This document shows positions 8,820-20,484 of a DNA stretch of 64,000 nucleotides, in pieces. The notes below the pieces were generated by a model. It was not told the DNA's origin. It worked only from the letters and a program-made list of their open reading frames with translations, and made no database searches. The position numbers were made by a program, and so were the translations under genes. Source of the DNA: Demequina sp. NBRC 110052 (GTDB taxonomy: Bacteria; Actinomycetota; Actinomycetes; Actinomycetales; Demequinaceae); the NCBI RefSeq assembly GCF_002090075.1, contig NZ_BBRI01000003.1, forward strand, positions 372,001-436,000, read 5' to 3'. Within the stretch, counting starts at the first letter, position 1, and each line of letters begins with the position of its first letter.

Positions 8820-10147
8820 GCGAAGCGACCCATGCCGTGGTAGTCCCAGCCCGCTGCCTGCCAGTCCTCGACCGGGAGGCAGTTGCGTCCGTCGATCACC
8901 CGCGCATGCGCGACCTCGCCGGCCAGCGCCGCAGGATCCGCCTCGCGGAACTGACGCCACTCGGTGCCGATCACGACCAGGTCCGCGTCAGCGCACGCGG
9001 CGGCCACGGAGTCGTGGAACTCAAGCGTGGGCCACACGGCGGCGGCGTTCGCGTTCGCCTCCGGGTCGTGGACCTTCACCTTCGCGCCGCGCAGGTGCAG
9101 TGCGCCCGCGACGTCCAGCGCCGGCGAGTCCCGCACGTCGTCGCTGTTGGGTTTGAAGGCCGCACCGAGCACCGCGACGCGCGCGCCGTCGAGGCTTCCG
9201 CCCACGAGGCGCGTCGCCAGGTCGACCACGTGCTGGCGGCGCCGCAGATTGACGGCGTCGACCTCGCGCAGGAACGTGAGCGCCTGGTCGACGCCGAGCT
9301 CGCCCGCGCGCGCCATGAAGGCGCGGATGTCCTTCGGCAGGCAGCCGCCGCCGAACCCGAGGCCCGCACCCAGGAACTTGCGCCCGATGCGGTCGTCGTA
9401 GCCGATCGCATCGGCCAGCTCGGTGACGTCGGCGCCCGTGACCTCGCACACCTCGGCGATCGCGTTGATGAATGAGATCTTGGTCGCGAGGAACGCGTTC
9501 GCGCTCACCTTCACGAGCTCCGCGGTCGCGAGATCGGTGACCAGGAAAGGCGTATCGCGCTCGAGGATCTCGGCATACACCTCGCGCGCCACCTCCTCGA
9601 TGCGACCGGGGCGGTCCTTGTCCACGCCCAGCACGAGGCGGTCCGGGCGGAGCGTGTCCTCGACAGCGAAGCCCTCGCGCAAGAACTCAGGGTTCCAACC
9701 GAGCTCCGCTGCATCGCCCACGGGCGCGAGCTCGCGCACGCGCTGCGCCAGCCGCGCTGCGGTGCCGACCGGCACCGTCGACTTGCCGAGGATCACAGCG
9801 GGACGCGTCAGCAGCGGGGCCAGGGTCTCGATGACCGCATCCACGTAGGTCATGTCGGCCGCGTACTCGCCCTTGCGCTGCGGGGTACCGACGCCGATGA
9901 AGTGCACGTCGGCCTCCGCCGCGGCGAGCGTGGCGTCGGTGGTGAACGTGAGTCGACCGGACTCGACGTGCTTGCGCAGCAGCTCAGGGAGCCCGGGCTC
10001 GTAGAACGGCACCTCGCCGCGCGACAGACGCGCGATCTTCGCCTCGTCGACGTCGACGCCGATGACGCGGTGTCCAAGCTCGGCCATGCCGGCCGCGTGA
10101 GTGGCCCCGAGGTACCCGGTGCCAAAGACGGAGATGGTGAGTGGCAT
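8816..10147 (-). CDS. ugd: UDP-glucose 6-dehydrogenase family protein
   Basis: This 443-aa protein has the three-part fold of nucleotide-sugar dehydrogenases. The N-terminal NAD domain starts with FGTGYLG. The central domain carries the catalytic Cys in GGGCLPKD, with upstream Lys/Asn residues in KVSANAFLATKISF. The C-terminal UDP-sugar domain has AFKPNSDDVRDSP. It oxidises UDP-glucose (or a related sugar) to UDP-glucuronate for polysaccharide or glycolipid synthesis. The start at 10147 gives the standard N-terminus. It lies between manA (54 bp upstream) and dtxR (overlapping), all on the minus strand. Confidence 0.9.
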   Translation of the reverse strand: MPLTISVFGTGYLGATHAAGMAELGHRVIGVDVDEAKIARLSRGEVPFYEPGLPELLRKHVESGRLTFTTDATLAAAEADVHFIGVGTPQRKGEYAADMTYVDAVIETLAPLLTRPAVILGKSTVPVGTAARLAQRVRELAPVGDAAELGWNPEFLREGFAVEDTLRPDRLVLGVDKDRPGRIEEVAREVYAEILERDTPFLVTDLATAELVKVSANAFLATKISFINAIAEVCEVTGADVTELADAIGYDDRIGRKFLGAGLGFGGGCLPKDIRAFMARAGELGVDQALTFLREVDAVNLRRRQHVVDLATRLVGGSLDGARVAVLGAAFKPNSDDVRDSPALDVAGALHLRGAKVKVHDPEANANAAAVWPTLEFHDSVAAACADADLVVIGTEWRQFREADPAALAGEVAHARVIDGRNCLPVEDWQAAGWDYHGMGRFA

Positions 10148-10200
10148 GCCCTTCAGCCTAGTGGGAGCGCGCGACACGCGGCGCAGGACCTCGGGTCTTC

Positions 10201-11376
10201 TCAGACTTCAGGAGTCGGCACCCAAGCGAGCGTGGCCAGGCCGCGGACCGTGACCGCAAGCGGTCCGTCGCTCGCCGGCACGAAGGCAGCCTCGCCAGTG
10301 CGGAGGGTGCGGCTCTCGCCGCCCGCCACCAGAGTCGCTTCGCCATCGATGGCGAGGACCATGCGAGGCCCACGGGGAAGCGCCGTATCGCCGTCGGAGA
10401 CCACCGCGAGCGCGAACTCATCTGCGGGCACGCGAAGGGTCCGCACCGGCCCCTCGGTCGACTCGCGCGGCACCTCGGGCGGCTCCGGCTCGGCGTTCGC
10501 GAGATAGAGCAGCCGGCCCACGTCGATCGGCTTCGAGGTGAGCCCCGCGCGAATCACGTTGTCGGAGTTGGCCATGATCTCTACGCCCACGCCCGACTGA
10601 TACGAGTGCACCACGCCGTCGGCGGTGAAGACGGCGTCGCCCGGCTCGAGCGTGACGACGTTCATCGCGAGAACCACGAGCGCTCCCGGATCGCCCGGGT
10701 GCGCGTCGAGCGCGTTCGCCGCGGCGTGCATCGCGTCGGACCCGCGGCCCGCGGCGACGGCCGCCTTGAGCGAAGTGAGCACAGGCATCGTGACGATGCC
10801 GCGCAGGCATGCGTCGATGTACTCCGAGATCGCATCCGCCTCGTCGTCGGCGTCACCGAGCACGCCCTCGAGCACACGCGCGCCGTCGGCGTCCATGAGC
10901 GCGAGGTCAGCGACGAGTTCGGCGACCGGGCGAAAGCCAGAGAGCACCGTCATCGGCGTGACCGCGAGGATCATCTCGGGCTTGTGGTTCGGGTCGCGGT
11001 AGGTCCGCGCGGGATCGTCGATCGGCAGGCCCAGCCGCTCGTCCTCGTCGAAGCCGCGCCGCGCCTGATCCTCGCTCGGGTGCACCTGGAGCGACAGAGG
11101 CTTCGCGATCGCGAGGACCTTGAGGAGATACGGCAGGCGCCCGTCGAAGCGCTCCGCCACGTCGGCGCCGAGCGCGCCCACCGGATCCTTCGCGATGAGG
11201 GCGTCCAAGGGCAGCGAGGCCCCGTCGCGCGCCGTCGCCACGGCCGGCGCCGCCGGATGCGCACCCCACCAGGCCTCGGCGACCGGACCCCCGGGAGGCT
11301 CCGTGCCCAGCAGGCGCGGAATCGCGGTCGCATCGCCCCAGTCATACGTCTGGAGGGCGGGGGTCAGCGCATACAC
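10201..11376 (-). CDS. manA: Mannose-6-phosphate isomerase, class I
   Basis: This 391-aa type I phosphomannose isomerase interconverts fructose-6-P and mannose-6-P. The N-terminus QTYDWGD and the zinc-binding QVHPSE and KPEMILA motifs are present, with a C-terminal cupin ending near AFVPAS. The start is GTG at 11376 with AGGA 10 nt upstream. The gene is divergent from serC with only about 40 bp between, implying a compact bidirectional promoter. With the downstream ugd it supplies sugar-nucleotide precursors for cell-envelope glycans. Confidence 0.92.
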   Translation of the reverse strand: MYALTPALQTYDWGDATAIPRLLGTEPPGGPVAEAWWGAHPAAPAVATARDGASLPLDALIAKDPVGALGADVAERFDGRLPYLLKVLAIAKPLSLQVHPSEDQARRGFDEDERLGLPIDDPARTYRDPNHKPEMILAVTPMTVLSGFRPVAELVADLALMDADGARVLEGVLGDADDEADAISEYIDACLRGIVTMPVLTSLKAAVAAGRGSDAMHAAANALDAHPGDPGALVVLAMNVVTLEPGDAVFTADGVVHSYQSGVGVEIMANSDNVIRAGLTSKPIDVGRLLYLANAEPEPPEVPRESTEGPVRTLRVPADEFALAVVSDGDTALPRGPRMVLAIDGEATLVAGGESRTLRTGEAAFVPASDGPLAVTVRGLATLAWVPTPEV

Positions 11377-11417
11377 GCGGGATATCCTGCCATGCCGCCG
11401 GACAGTACGCTGTGGCC

Positions 11418-12548
11418 ATGCACGCTGCCATCTCGATCCCCTCCGAACTGCTGCCCCATGACGGGCGCTTCGGCTCCGGCCCGTCCAAGGTCTCGGAGCG
11501 TCAGCTCGAGGCGCTGCGTGCCGCGCAGCCAGGCATTCTCGGCACCTCGCACCGCCAGGCGCCGGTCAAGGATCTGGTCGGTGACATCCGTGCGATGCTC
11601 ACCGACTTCTTCTCGCTTCCCGAGGGGTACGAGGTCGTGCTCGGCAACGGCGGATCGAGCCTCTTCTGGGACGCCGCGGCGTACTCGCTCGTCGAGCGCA
11701 GGGCCCAGCACTGCGTCCACGGCGAGTTCGGCTCGAAGTTCGCGGCCGCGACCCTGGGAGCACCCCACCTCGAGAGCTCGTCGGTGCGCCAGGCCGATGC
11801 GGGATCGATCGCCCTTCCCGAAGCCGAGGATGGCGTCGACGTGTACGCGTGGGCGCACAACGAGACCTCAACCGGCGCGCTCGCGCCCGTGAGCCGCGTG
11901 CGGGGCGCTGGCGACGCACTGATGGTGGTCGACGGCACGTCCGCCGCGGGCGGGACGCACCTCGACGCGAGCCAGGTTGACGCGTACTACTTCGCGCCTC
12001 AGAAGAGCTTCGCCTCGGACGGCGGGCTGTGGTTCGCGCTCATGTCGCCCGCGGCCGTCACCCGCGTCGACCGGATCGCGGCGGGCAGCCGCTACATCCC
12101 CGCGATCCTGTCGCTCCAGGACGCCATCGTGAACTCCCGCCAGAACCAGACGGTGAACACACCCGCGCTCGCGACGCTCGTGATGATGCGCGCGCAGCTC
12201 GCGTGGCTGCTCGACAACGGCGGCATGGCCTTCGCGGCCTCGCGCACCGCCGACTCCGCCGCGCGGCTGTACGGATGGGCGGAGGCCTCGTCGTACGCCG
12301 AGCCGTTCGTCTCCAACACGACGTACCGCTCACCCGTCGTCGGCACGGTGGATCTGGCCGCGCACGTGGACTCCTCCGCCGTGCGCGAGGTCCTGCGTGC
12401 GCACGGCGTCGTGGACGTCGATCCGTACCGCAAGCTCGGACGCAATCAGCTGCGGGTCGGGATGTTCCCGTCCGTCGAGCCGGAGGACGTCTCGCGCCTC
12501 ACGAGTGCAATAGATCACATCGTGCGCGAAATGAGTACGCGCGCTTAA
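11418..12548 (+). CDS. serC: Phosphoserine aminotransferase
   Basis: This is the 376-aa actinobacterial form of SerC, a class V PLP aminotransferase that makes phosphoserine from phosphohydroxypyruvate and glutamate. It begins with a RFGSGPSK-type substrate loop. The PLP lysine lies in FAPQKSFASDGG, and a conserved SLFWDAA segment precedes it. Translation may begin at ATG 11418 or GTG 11412, two codons earlier; neither has a good Shine-Dalgarno, so a leaderless transcript is possible. It is monocistronic. Confidence 0.93.
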   Translation: MHAAISIPSELLPHDGRFGSGPSKVSERQLEALRAAQPGILGTSHRQAPVKDLVGDIRAMLTDFFSLPEGYEVVLGNGGSSLFWDAAAYSLVERRAQHCVHGEFGSKFAAATLGAPHLESSSVRQADAGSIALPEAEDGVDVYAWAHNETSTGALAPVSRVRGAGDALMVVDGTSAAGGTHLDASQVDAYYFAPQKSFASDGGLWFALMSPAAVTRVDRIAAGSRYIPAILSLQDAIVNSRQNQTVNTPALATLVMMRAQLAWLLDNGGMAFAASRTADSAARLYGWAEASSYAEPFVSNTTYRSPVVGTVDLAAHVDSSAVREVLRAHGVVDVDPYRKLGRNQLRVGMFPSVEPEDVSRLTSAIDHIVREMSTRA

Positions 12549-12555
12549 CGCGCGG

Positions 12556-12581
12556 AAATCTCGCAAGCGCGAGCGGTTTCA
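12556..12581 (+). terminator. Possible imperfect hairpin terminator after serC
   Basis: Just past the serC stop, GAAATCTCGC and GCGAGCGGTTTC can pair with a bulge. A second palindrome, ACCAGG-GAGTCT-CCTGGT, lies at about 12590-12607. Neither is followed by a T-run. Confidence 0.35.
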
Positions 12582-12813
12582 CGCAATCTACCAGGGAGTC
12601 TCCTGGTTTCCACGCCGCTGTAGCGCGCCCGGAAAGTACCCCTCTCGGCTGATTTCATCCGTTTCTGGCCCCTCTGAGACGTTCCTCACATTCCCTTCCT
12701 GGCCCCGTTTTCGCATTTCTAGCATCGGTGACATCGCAGGAGCGGTCTGGGCCACGAGCCCACGACGCACACCTCCTGTCCCCATGTTCGAGGAACGCGT
12801 GAAGGAACGGATC

Positions 12814-13632
12814 ATGACCGAGCTGCTCGAGAGGACGCCCGCCGGCGAGATCGTCGACGACGGCGTCGTCAGCCCTCGCCGCCACCGCCGCCGCTGGTAC
12901 TGGGCGGCGCTCGCGGCGACGCTGCCCGTCGCCGTCGCCGGCACGTCGATCGCGGCCGGCGCCTCATGGCTCCCCGAGACCTCCGTCGCGATCCCGCAGA
13001 CCGAGAACGCATCGGCGGCCGACGTCGCGACAGTCACCGCGCCCGGCGCGGCCTCCGACGTGGACGTGAAGGCCGACATCCCACAGATCTCCGTGAGCCA
13101 CTCGCCCGAGCCCGAGCCCGTCTACGCGCCGGTGTACTCGTCGCGCAGCTCCTCCTCGTCGAAGAGCTCGTCCTCCAAGAGCTCGTCGTCCTCCAGCTCG
13201 TCCGGCTCCACGAGCTCGTCGAGCGGCTCGTCGGTCTCGTACACGTCGTACTGCGCCGCCCCGGCCTCCCCCTACTCCGCCGGATCGGGCGCGAAGTCCC
13301 TTCTGACCGCCGTGAACAAGGAGCGCGCGCGCATCGGCCTGCACTCCCTGGGATGGTCCAGTTCGCTCGCGTCCTCGGCGCAGTCGTGGTCCGAGAACAT
13401 GGCCGCGTCGTGGAACCTGGCGCACTCGGGCCGCGGCGCCGAGAACGTCGGCTACACACGGAACAGCGCGGGCCTCAGCCTCGACAGCGGCATCAGCATC
13501 ATCCACAAGGCGTGGATGCGCTCGAACGGCCACTGCCTCAACGTCATGTACCCGGGCTACTCCGTCATGGGTGCGGGCGCTGCGCGCACGTCCGACGGCA
13601 CGGCCGTCTACGCCACCGAGAACTTCGGCTGA
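12814..13632 (+). CDS. Secreted CAP/SCP-domain protein with Ser-rich linker
   Basis: This 272-aa protein has a basic N-terminus (RRHRRRWYW) and a hydrophobic export segment (about residues 29-52). A VDVKAD motif (about 83-88) and a Ser/Lys-rich low-complexity linker (about 109-142) follow, then a C-terminal CAP domain (about 160-272) with SAQSWSENMA, NLAHSG and YATENFG signatures. CAP proteins are extracellular with varied, often unknown roles. The VDVKAD-plus-Ser-linker layout is shared with the NlpC/P60 protein at 7.3-8.0 kb. ATG 12814 is favoured over 12784 because GAAGGA lies 7 nt upstream. Confidence 0.82.
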   Translation: MTELLERTPAGEIVDDGVVSPRRHRRRWYWAALAATLPVAVAGTSIAAGASWLPETSVAIPQTENASAADVATVTAPGAASDVDVKADIPQISVSHSPEPEPVYAPVYSSRSSSSSKSSSSKSSSSSSSSGSTSSSSGSSVSYTSYCAAPASPYSAGSGAKSLLTAVNKERARIGLHSLGWSSSLASSAQSWSENMAASWNLAHSGRGAENVGYTRNSAGLSLDSGISIIHKAWMRSNGHCLNVMYPGYSVMGAGAARTSDGTAVYATENFG

Positions 13633-14855
13633 CCTCTCCTCACGCGGTCGGGCGCGGGTCGGACGCACCCGTCAGCCTCCACGGCGGGATCCAGCGGGCC
13701 ATCGCTCCCGCGGTCGCCACTCCCATGCCGCCAATGAGGTGGAAGCCCACCGGGAAGCTGATCGCAGCGCCTGCCGACACCACAGCGGGGCCCAGCAGCC
13801 CGCCAGCATCCTGAAGCGCCATCCACACGCCGATGAACTCGGCCCGGCCCTCCGCCGGGGCGGCGTCACCGCCCAGAGTCATCAGCACGCCTGAGCCCCA
13901 CCCGTTGCCGAGGCCCAGCACCACGCCTGCGATCGCGAGCGTCAGCGGCGAGCCGGTGAACGGAAGCATGCTCGTGCCCACGGCCAGCAGCAGTGCCGAG
14001 GGCACCGCGGTCCAGCGCCGTCCCCAGCGGTCCATCACATAGCCCGCCGGCACGAACAGCAGCATGTCCACCGCGGCCGAGAGTCCGAAGATGTACGAGA
14101 TCGTGTGGTCGTCGAGCCCGAGGTGCGAACCCCATAGAGGGATCACGACGTTCCGCGCGGCACGCAAGGCACCCGTGAGCACCACGGCGACGCCCAGCGT
14201 GCGCAGCGTCGGCAGGGTGTGCGCGATGACGGAGCGCAGGGGCACATGCCGCGAAGCACTCAGGCTGTGCCGCGTGCGCCACGCAGGCGCGAACACGAGT
14301 GCGACCATGCCCGCCACGATCGTGCCTGCAGCCATCGCATAGCCCGCCTCGAGCCCCCAGACGGCGATCACCGCACCCCCGGCGAGCGGTCCGAGGAAAT
14401 TCGCGACCCGCCACAGTCCCGCGAGCGTCGTCAGCGCGCGCGCACGCTGGTGCGAGGCGACGAGATCGTCGATGCGCGCCTGACGCGACACGTGCAGCGC
14501 CGCGTGTCCCGCGCCGATCAGCGCGGCAGCGGCAAGGAACGCCCACAGGCCGGGCGCGGCGGCCGCGAGACCCGCACCGGCCGCAAGCACCACGAGCGAG
14601 GCCATCGACGCGCGCATCGGGCCCAATCTCGATACGGCCGACCCCACGAAGGCCGATGTGAGAAGACGACCGGCCGAATAGACGCCGATGCCGAGCGACG
14701 CCACCGCCACCGGCACGTCGTAGGCGAGGACAGAGAGGGTCAGCAGGGGCAGCATGGCGCCCACGCCGATCTCGGCGAGGAAGGTGGGGATATAGGCAGA
14801 GGTGGCGAGCGCGCGAACCAGGTCGGCGCGCCGCCGGTCGGGGCGCGGCTCGCGC

Positions 14856-15937
<1,082 letters not shown>

Positions 15938-15938
<1 letters not shown>

Positions 15939-16321
15939 CAGGCGTCCAGCTGCTCCGCGACCGCGCGCAGCACAGCAGCCACCTGCGCGCCCTTGGCGGG
16001 CTCGGGATAGCGGCCCTTGCGCAGCGTGGTGGATACGCCGTCGAGCATCTTGATGAGGTCCTCGACGATCACGGTCATCTGCTCGGGCTTCTTGCGCAGG
16101 TTCTGAGTGACCGACTTGACGGGCTCCAGGATCACCACGGACAGCGCGGACGGGCCGCGGCGGCCGTCGGCGACCGAGTACTCGACCTTGGTGCCAGGCT
16201 TCGGCGAGCCCGTGCCTTCGGGCAGAGCCGAGGCGTGCAGGAACACCTCGTCGCCCTCATCGCTCGCGATGAAGCCGAACCCCTTGTCGGAGTCGAACCA
16301 CTTCACTTTCCCGGTGGGCAC
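15938..16321 (-). CDS. Cold-shock domain protein with C-terminal extension (CspB-like)
   Basis: This 127-aa protein has a cold-shock domain at residues 1-67 (GKVKWFD, RNP1 KGFGFI, RNP2 VFLHAS) that binds single-stranded RNA or DNA. It is followed by a 60-residue helical extension typical of actinobacterial long CspB forms. It probably acts as an RNA chaperone. The start is GTG at 16321, with GAGG about 7 nt upstream. It is the first gene of an operon with DUF3027 and an MFS protein. Confidence 0.9.
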
Positions 16322-16473
16322 ATCAACCTCGCGTCTATCCGTTCGCGCCGCGGGTGCGGCGCCAGATCAGTCTACCGTCCCTGGTGCGGGCGCGAACGGC
16401 CCCGTGAGGTTCGCTCCGCACCAAGGATGTGACCGGTCGGGCTCACGGGGCGCACGGGCCGTACGCTCGGGGC

Positions 16474-16749
16474 ATGACCGTCCTCATCGATCCCCCACTG
16501 TGGCCGCGCCACGGGCGGGTCTGGGGCCATATGGTCTCCGACACTTCTCTCGACGAGCTGCACAGACTGGCGCGCGCGGCGGGGATCCCCGAGCGGGGCT
16601 TCGACCGGGATCACTACGACGTGCCGCTCGAGATGCACCCGCAGCTCATCGCCCTGGGCGCGGAGCTCGTGGACGGACGCGAGCTGATCCGGCGGTTGCG
16701 CGCGTCCGGGCTCCGAGTGACGTCGGCGCGGCGCCACGGTCGCGGCTGA
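16474..16749 (+). CDS. DUF4031 domain-containing protein
   Basis: This 91-aa protein matches the DUF4031 pattern: the N-terminus MTVLIDPPLWPRHG, then WGHMVSD and a conserved GFDRDHYDVP segment. Its function is unknown; the His/Asp-rich conserved blocks suggest a small enzyme or metal-binding fold. The ATG at 16474 matches the family start and is preferred over 16429. It is divergent from the cold-shock operon. Confidence 0.82.
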   Translation: MTVLIDPPLWPRHGRVWGHMVSDTSLDELHRLARAAGIPERGFDRDHYDVPLEMHPQLIALGAELVDGRELIRRLRASGLRVTSARRHGRG

Positions 16750-16782
16750 GGGTTCGGCGTCCCCGACGCTCCCTGCGCCGCG

Positions 16783-16831
16783 TGAGGCACTCAGTGCTCA
16801 GAATCCCGCGCCGTGAGCACTCATGTCCTCA
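16783..16831. repeat. Intergenic inverted repeat downstream of the DUF4031 gene
   Basis: TGAGGCACTCAGTGCTCA (16783-16800) faces TGAGCACTCATGTCCTCA (16814-16831). The 8-bp core AGTGCTCA/TGAGCACT and the outer TGAGG/CCTCA pair perfectly around a 13-nt loop. It may be a terminator for the plus-strand gene, or an operator. Confidence 0.6.
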
Positions 16832-16852
16832 CAGGGCGCACGCCGAACACGA

Positions 16853-16884
16853 CGAAGGCCCCCGGGATGTCCCGGGGGCCTTCG
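16853..16884. terminator. Terminator of groEL (possibly bidirectional)
   Basis: This is a perfect 15-bp inverted repeat, CGAAGGCCCCCGGGA (16853-16867) and its complement (16870-16884), about 30 bp past the groEL stop. Confidence 0.8.
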
Positions 16885-16913
16885 TACGAGCTGTCGCGTC
16901 GACCGGCGAGGGC

Positions 16914-18611
<1,698 letters not shown>

Positions 18612-18659
18612 TCACGTCACGCGCGTGGAGGGCATCTCGACGATGGAGCCGAGGTCTCG

Positions 18660-18686
18660 TTAGCACTCACCCTAGGCGAGTGCTAA
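18660..18686 (-). promoter_or_regulatory. CIRCE operator 1 (perfect), groEL
   Basis: TTAGCACTC, nine bases, GAGTGCTAA matches the HrcA-binding CIRCE consensus exactly. It lies just downstream of the likely groEL promoter: TTGCAC (complement of 18715-18720), a 17-nt spacer and CAGAAT (complement of 18692-18697). Confidence 0.95.
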
Positions 18687-18694
18687 CGCCGATT

Positions 18695-18721
18695 CTGGCA
18701 CTCTCCCCCGTCGAGTGCAAA
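18695..18721 (-). promoter_or_regulatory. CIRCE operator 2 (variant), groEL
   Basis: CTGGCACTC, nine bases, GAGTGCAAA is a second CIRCE with the same 27-bp span, matching 7 of 9 and 8 of 9 consensus positions. It covers the -35 and spacer of the groEL promoter. Confidence 0.8.
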
Positions 18722-18795
18722 TGGCGCGCGGCGCGTCACGGGCGGGCTCGCGCGTGCCCGACGCTGGGGCCGGGAAATGCGGGATGGGGCTGGGC

Positions 18796-19395
18796 TCAGG
18801 CGGCGGGATCGGAGGCGAGCAGCACTTCGATCTCGGCGCCGCCGGGGGTGTCGCCGAGCTGGACTGACTCGATGCCGAGCACCTCGGCCACGCGGGCGGC
18901 GGTGTCGGCGAGACGCTCCTCGGTGTACATCACGACGTTCGCGTCGCCCGGGATCAGGGAGCCGTCGATGTTGTTGGCCTCGAGGTTGGTGAACCCGTCT
19001 GCCTCGAGCAGCGCCTGGTTCTCGCCCGCGAGCCCGGAGACGCGCGCACCGTTGCGGACGTGGATCTGCGCGTCGTACAGGATGACCGGCTCGGGCTCCG
19101 CGGTCTCGGAGGGCGTCGGTGTGGGAGTCGGGGTCGACGTGGCCGTGGGGGTGGGCTCGGCCGTCTCGGTCGGCTCGGCGGTGTCCGTCGGGTCCGCGGT
19201 GACGGTTTCCGTGGGCGTCGCGATCTCGAGGTTCCAGTTGTACTGCGCGTACAGGAATGCGGCGCCGCCTGCGACGAGGAACACGATCAGGGGCACGATG
19301 AGGTACGACCACCAGCGGCGCGGGGCGCGATGGACTCCGACGGGCCCGCTCTCCTTCGCGAGCGCGTCGAACTCGTCCTTCTCGTACTCAGCCAC
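18796..19395 (-). CDS. Membrane-anchored LytR_C domain protein
   Basis: This 199-aa protein has a cytoplasmic N-terminus, one membrane span (about residues 31-52), a long Thr/Pro/Glu linker (about 60-103) and a C-terminal LytR_C domain (about 105-195; IHVRNGARVSGLA, LTN-like LEANNIDGS). LytR_C domains occur alone or attached to LytR-CpsA-Psr wall-ligase enzymes; no LCP domain is present here. A surface role in envelope maintenance is inferred. It lies 20 bp downstream of the DUF3263 gene, and the pair precedes groEL on the same strand, an order common in actinobacteria. Confidence 0.83.
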   Translation of the reverse strand: MAEYEKDEFDALAKESGPVGVHRAPRRWWSYLIVPLIVFLVAGGAAFLYAQYNWNLEIATPTETVTADPTDTAEPTETAEPTPTATSTPTPTPTPSETAEPEPVILYDAQIHVRNGARVSGLAGENQALLEADGFTNLEANNIDGSLIPGDANVVMYTEERLADTAARVAEVLGIESVQLGDTPGGAEIEVLLASDPAA

Positions 19396-19415
19396 GTGAG
19401 GATGCTACCGGGTGG

Positions 19416-19691
19416 TCATTCGCCTGCGGCACGACCGCGTCCGCGGTGACGCGTGGCGCGCATGCGGCGCAGTCGCTTGACGAGCATCGGGTCGTGGGCG
19501 AGCGCGTCCGGGCTGTCGATGAGCGCGTTGAGCACCTGGTAGTACTCGGTGCTGGTGAGCGAGAAGAGCTGGCGGATGGCCTCCTCCTTCGCGCCGGCGT
19601 AGCGCCACCACTGGCGCTCGAACGCGAGGACCTCGATGTCGCGCGACGTGAGCGTGCCGCCGTGCTCGATCTCGATCGCCGGTTCCGCCAT
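19416..19691 (-). CDS. DUF3263 family protein
   Basis: This 91-aa actinobacterial protein has a helix-turn-helix-like core: LTSRDIEVLAFERQWWRY followed by GAKEEAIRQLFSLTSTEYYQVLNALID. The ending is basic (RLRRMRATRHRGRGR). It is probably DNA-binding by fold, but no function is established. A strong GGAGGGAGG precedes the ATG. It is co-transcribed with the LytR_C gene. Confidence 0.85.
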   Translation of the reverse strand: MAEPAIEIEHGGTLTSRDIEVLAFERQWWRYAGAKEEAIRQLFSLTSTEYYQVLNALIDSPDALAHDPMLVKRLRRMRATRHRGRGRAAGE

Positions 19692-19796
19692 GTCGCCTCC
19701 CTCCTGCGCTCGCCCGCGCGTGCGGACGCCCTCAGGCTATCTGCGAAGCACAGGGCTGTCATTCACCGTCGCCCCGCGCGCCGCTAGCCTGGCGCC

Positions 19797-20471
19797 ATGC
19801 CGACGAACTGGCGCCAGCAGGTCGCGCCCGACTGGACCCCGACCCTCGAGCGCGTGGAGCCGACGCTCGCACGCCTGGGTACCTTCCTGCGCGAGGAGAT
19901 CGCTGCTGGCCATGGGTACCTGCCCGCGTCAGACGCGATCCTGCGCGCGTTCGAGACGCCCCTGGCCGACGTGCGTGTGCTGATCGTGGGCCAGGATCCG
20001 TATCCGACGCCAGGCGATCCCGTGGGGCTGTCCTTCTCCGTGCCGCCCGGGCATCCCATGCCGCGCTCGCTGCGCAACATCGCCGCCGAGCTCGCGGATG
20101 ACACGGGCGAGGCCCTCACGGCCGGCGATCTGAGCCACTGGCAGGCGCAGGGCGTGATGCTGCTGAACAGGGTCCTGACGGTGCGTCCGGGGCTGCCTGG
20201 CTCACACCGCGGCCAGGGCTGGGAGGAGATCACCGAGGCGGCGATCCGCGCGCTGGCGGCACGGGGCGGCCCGCTCGTCGCGGTGCTGTGGGGTCGTGAC
20301 GCACAGTCTGCGGGCTCACTGCTGGGAGAGACGAAGCGCCTGCAGTCGGCGCACCCGAGCCCGCTGAGCGCGTCGCGCGGCTTCTTCGGGTCGCGCCCGT
20401 TCTCGCGCGTCAACGAGATGCTCGCCGAGCAGGGCGCCACGCCGATCGCCTGGGGCACGCCGCAGGCGTAG
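19797..20471 (+). CDS. ung: Uracil-DNA glycosylase, family 1
   Basis: This 224-aa Ung removes uracil from DNA in base-excision repair. The water-activating loop GQDPYPTPG contains Asp67. The C-terminal [13 protein letters not shown] supplies the catalytic His and DNA-intercalation loop, and LLNRVLTV is also conserved. It is a single gene converging on tdk, whose stop lies 13 bp away. Confidence 0.96.
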   Translation: MPTNWRQQVAPDWTPTLERVEPTLARLGTFLREEIAAGHGYLPASDAILRAFETPLADVRVLIVGQDPYPTPGDPVGLSFSVPPGHPMPRSLRNIAAELADDTGEALTAGDLSHWQAQGVMLLNRVLTVRPGLPGSHRGQGWEEITEAAIRALAARGGPLVAVLWGRDAQSAGSLLGETKRLQSAHPSPLSASRGFFGSRPFSRVNEMLAEQGATPIAWGTPQA

Positions 20472-20484
20472 GCCCGACGCGGGG

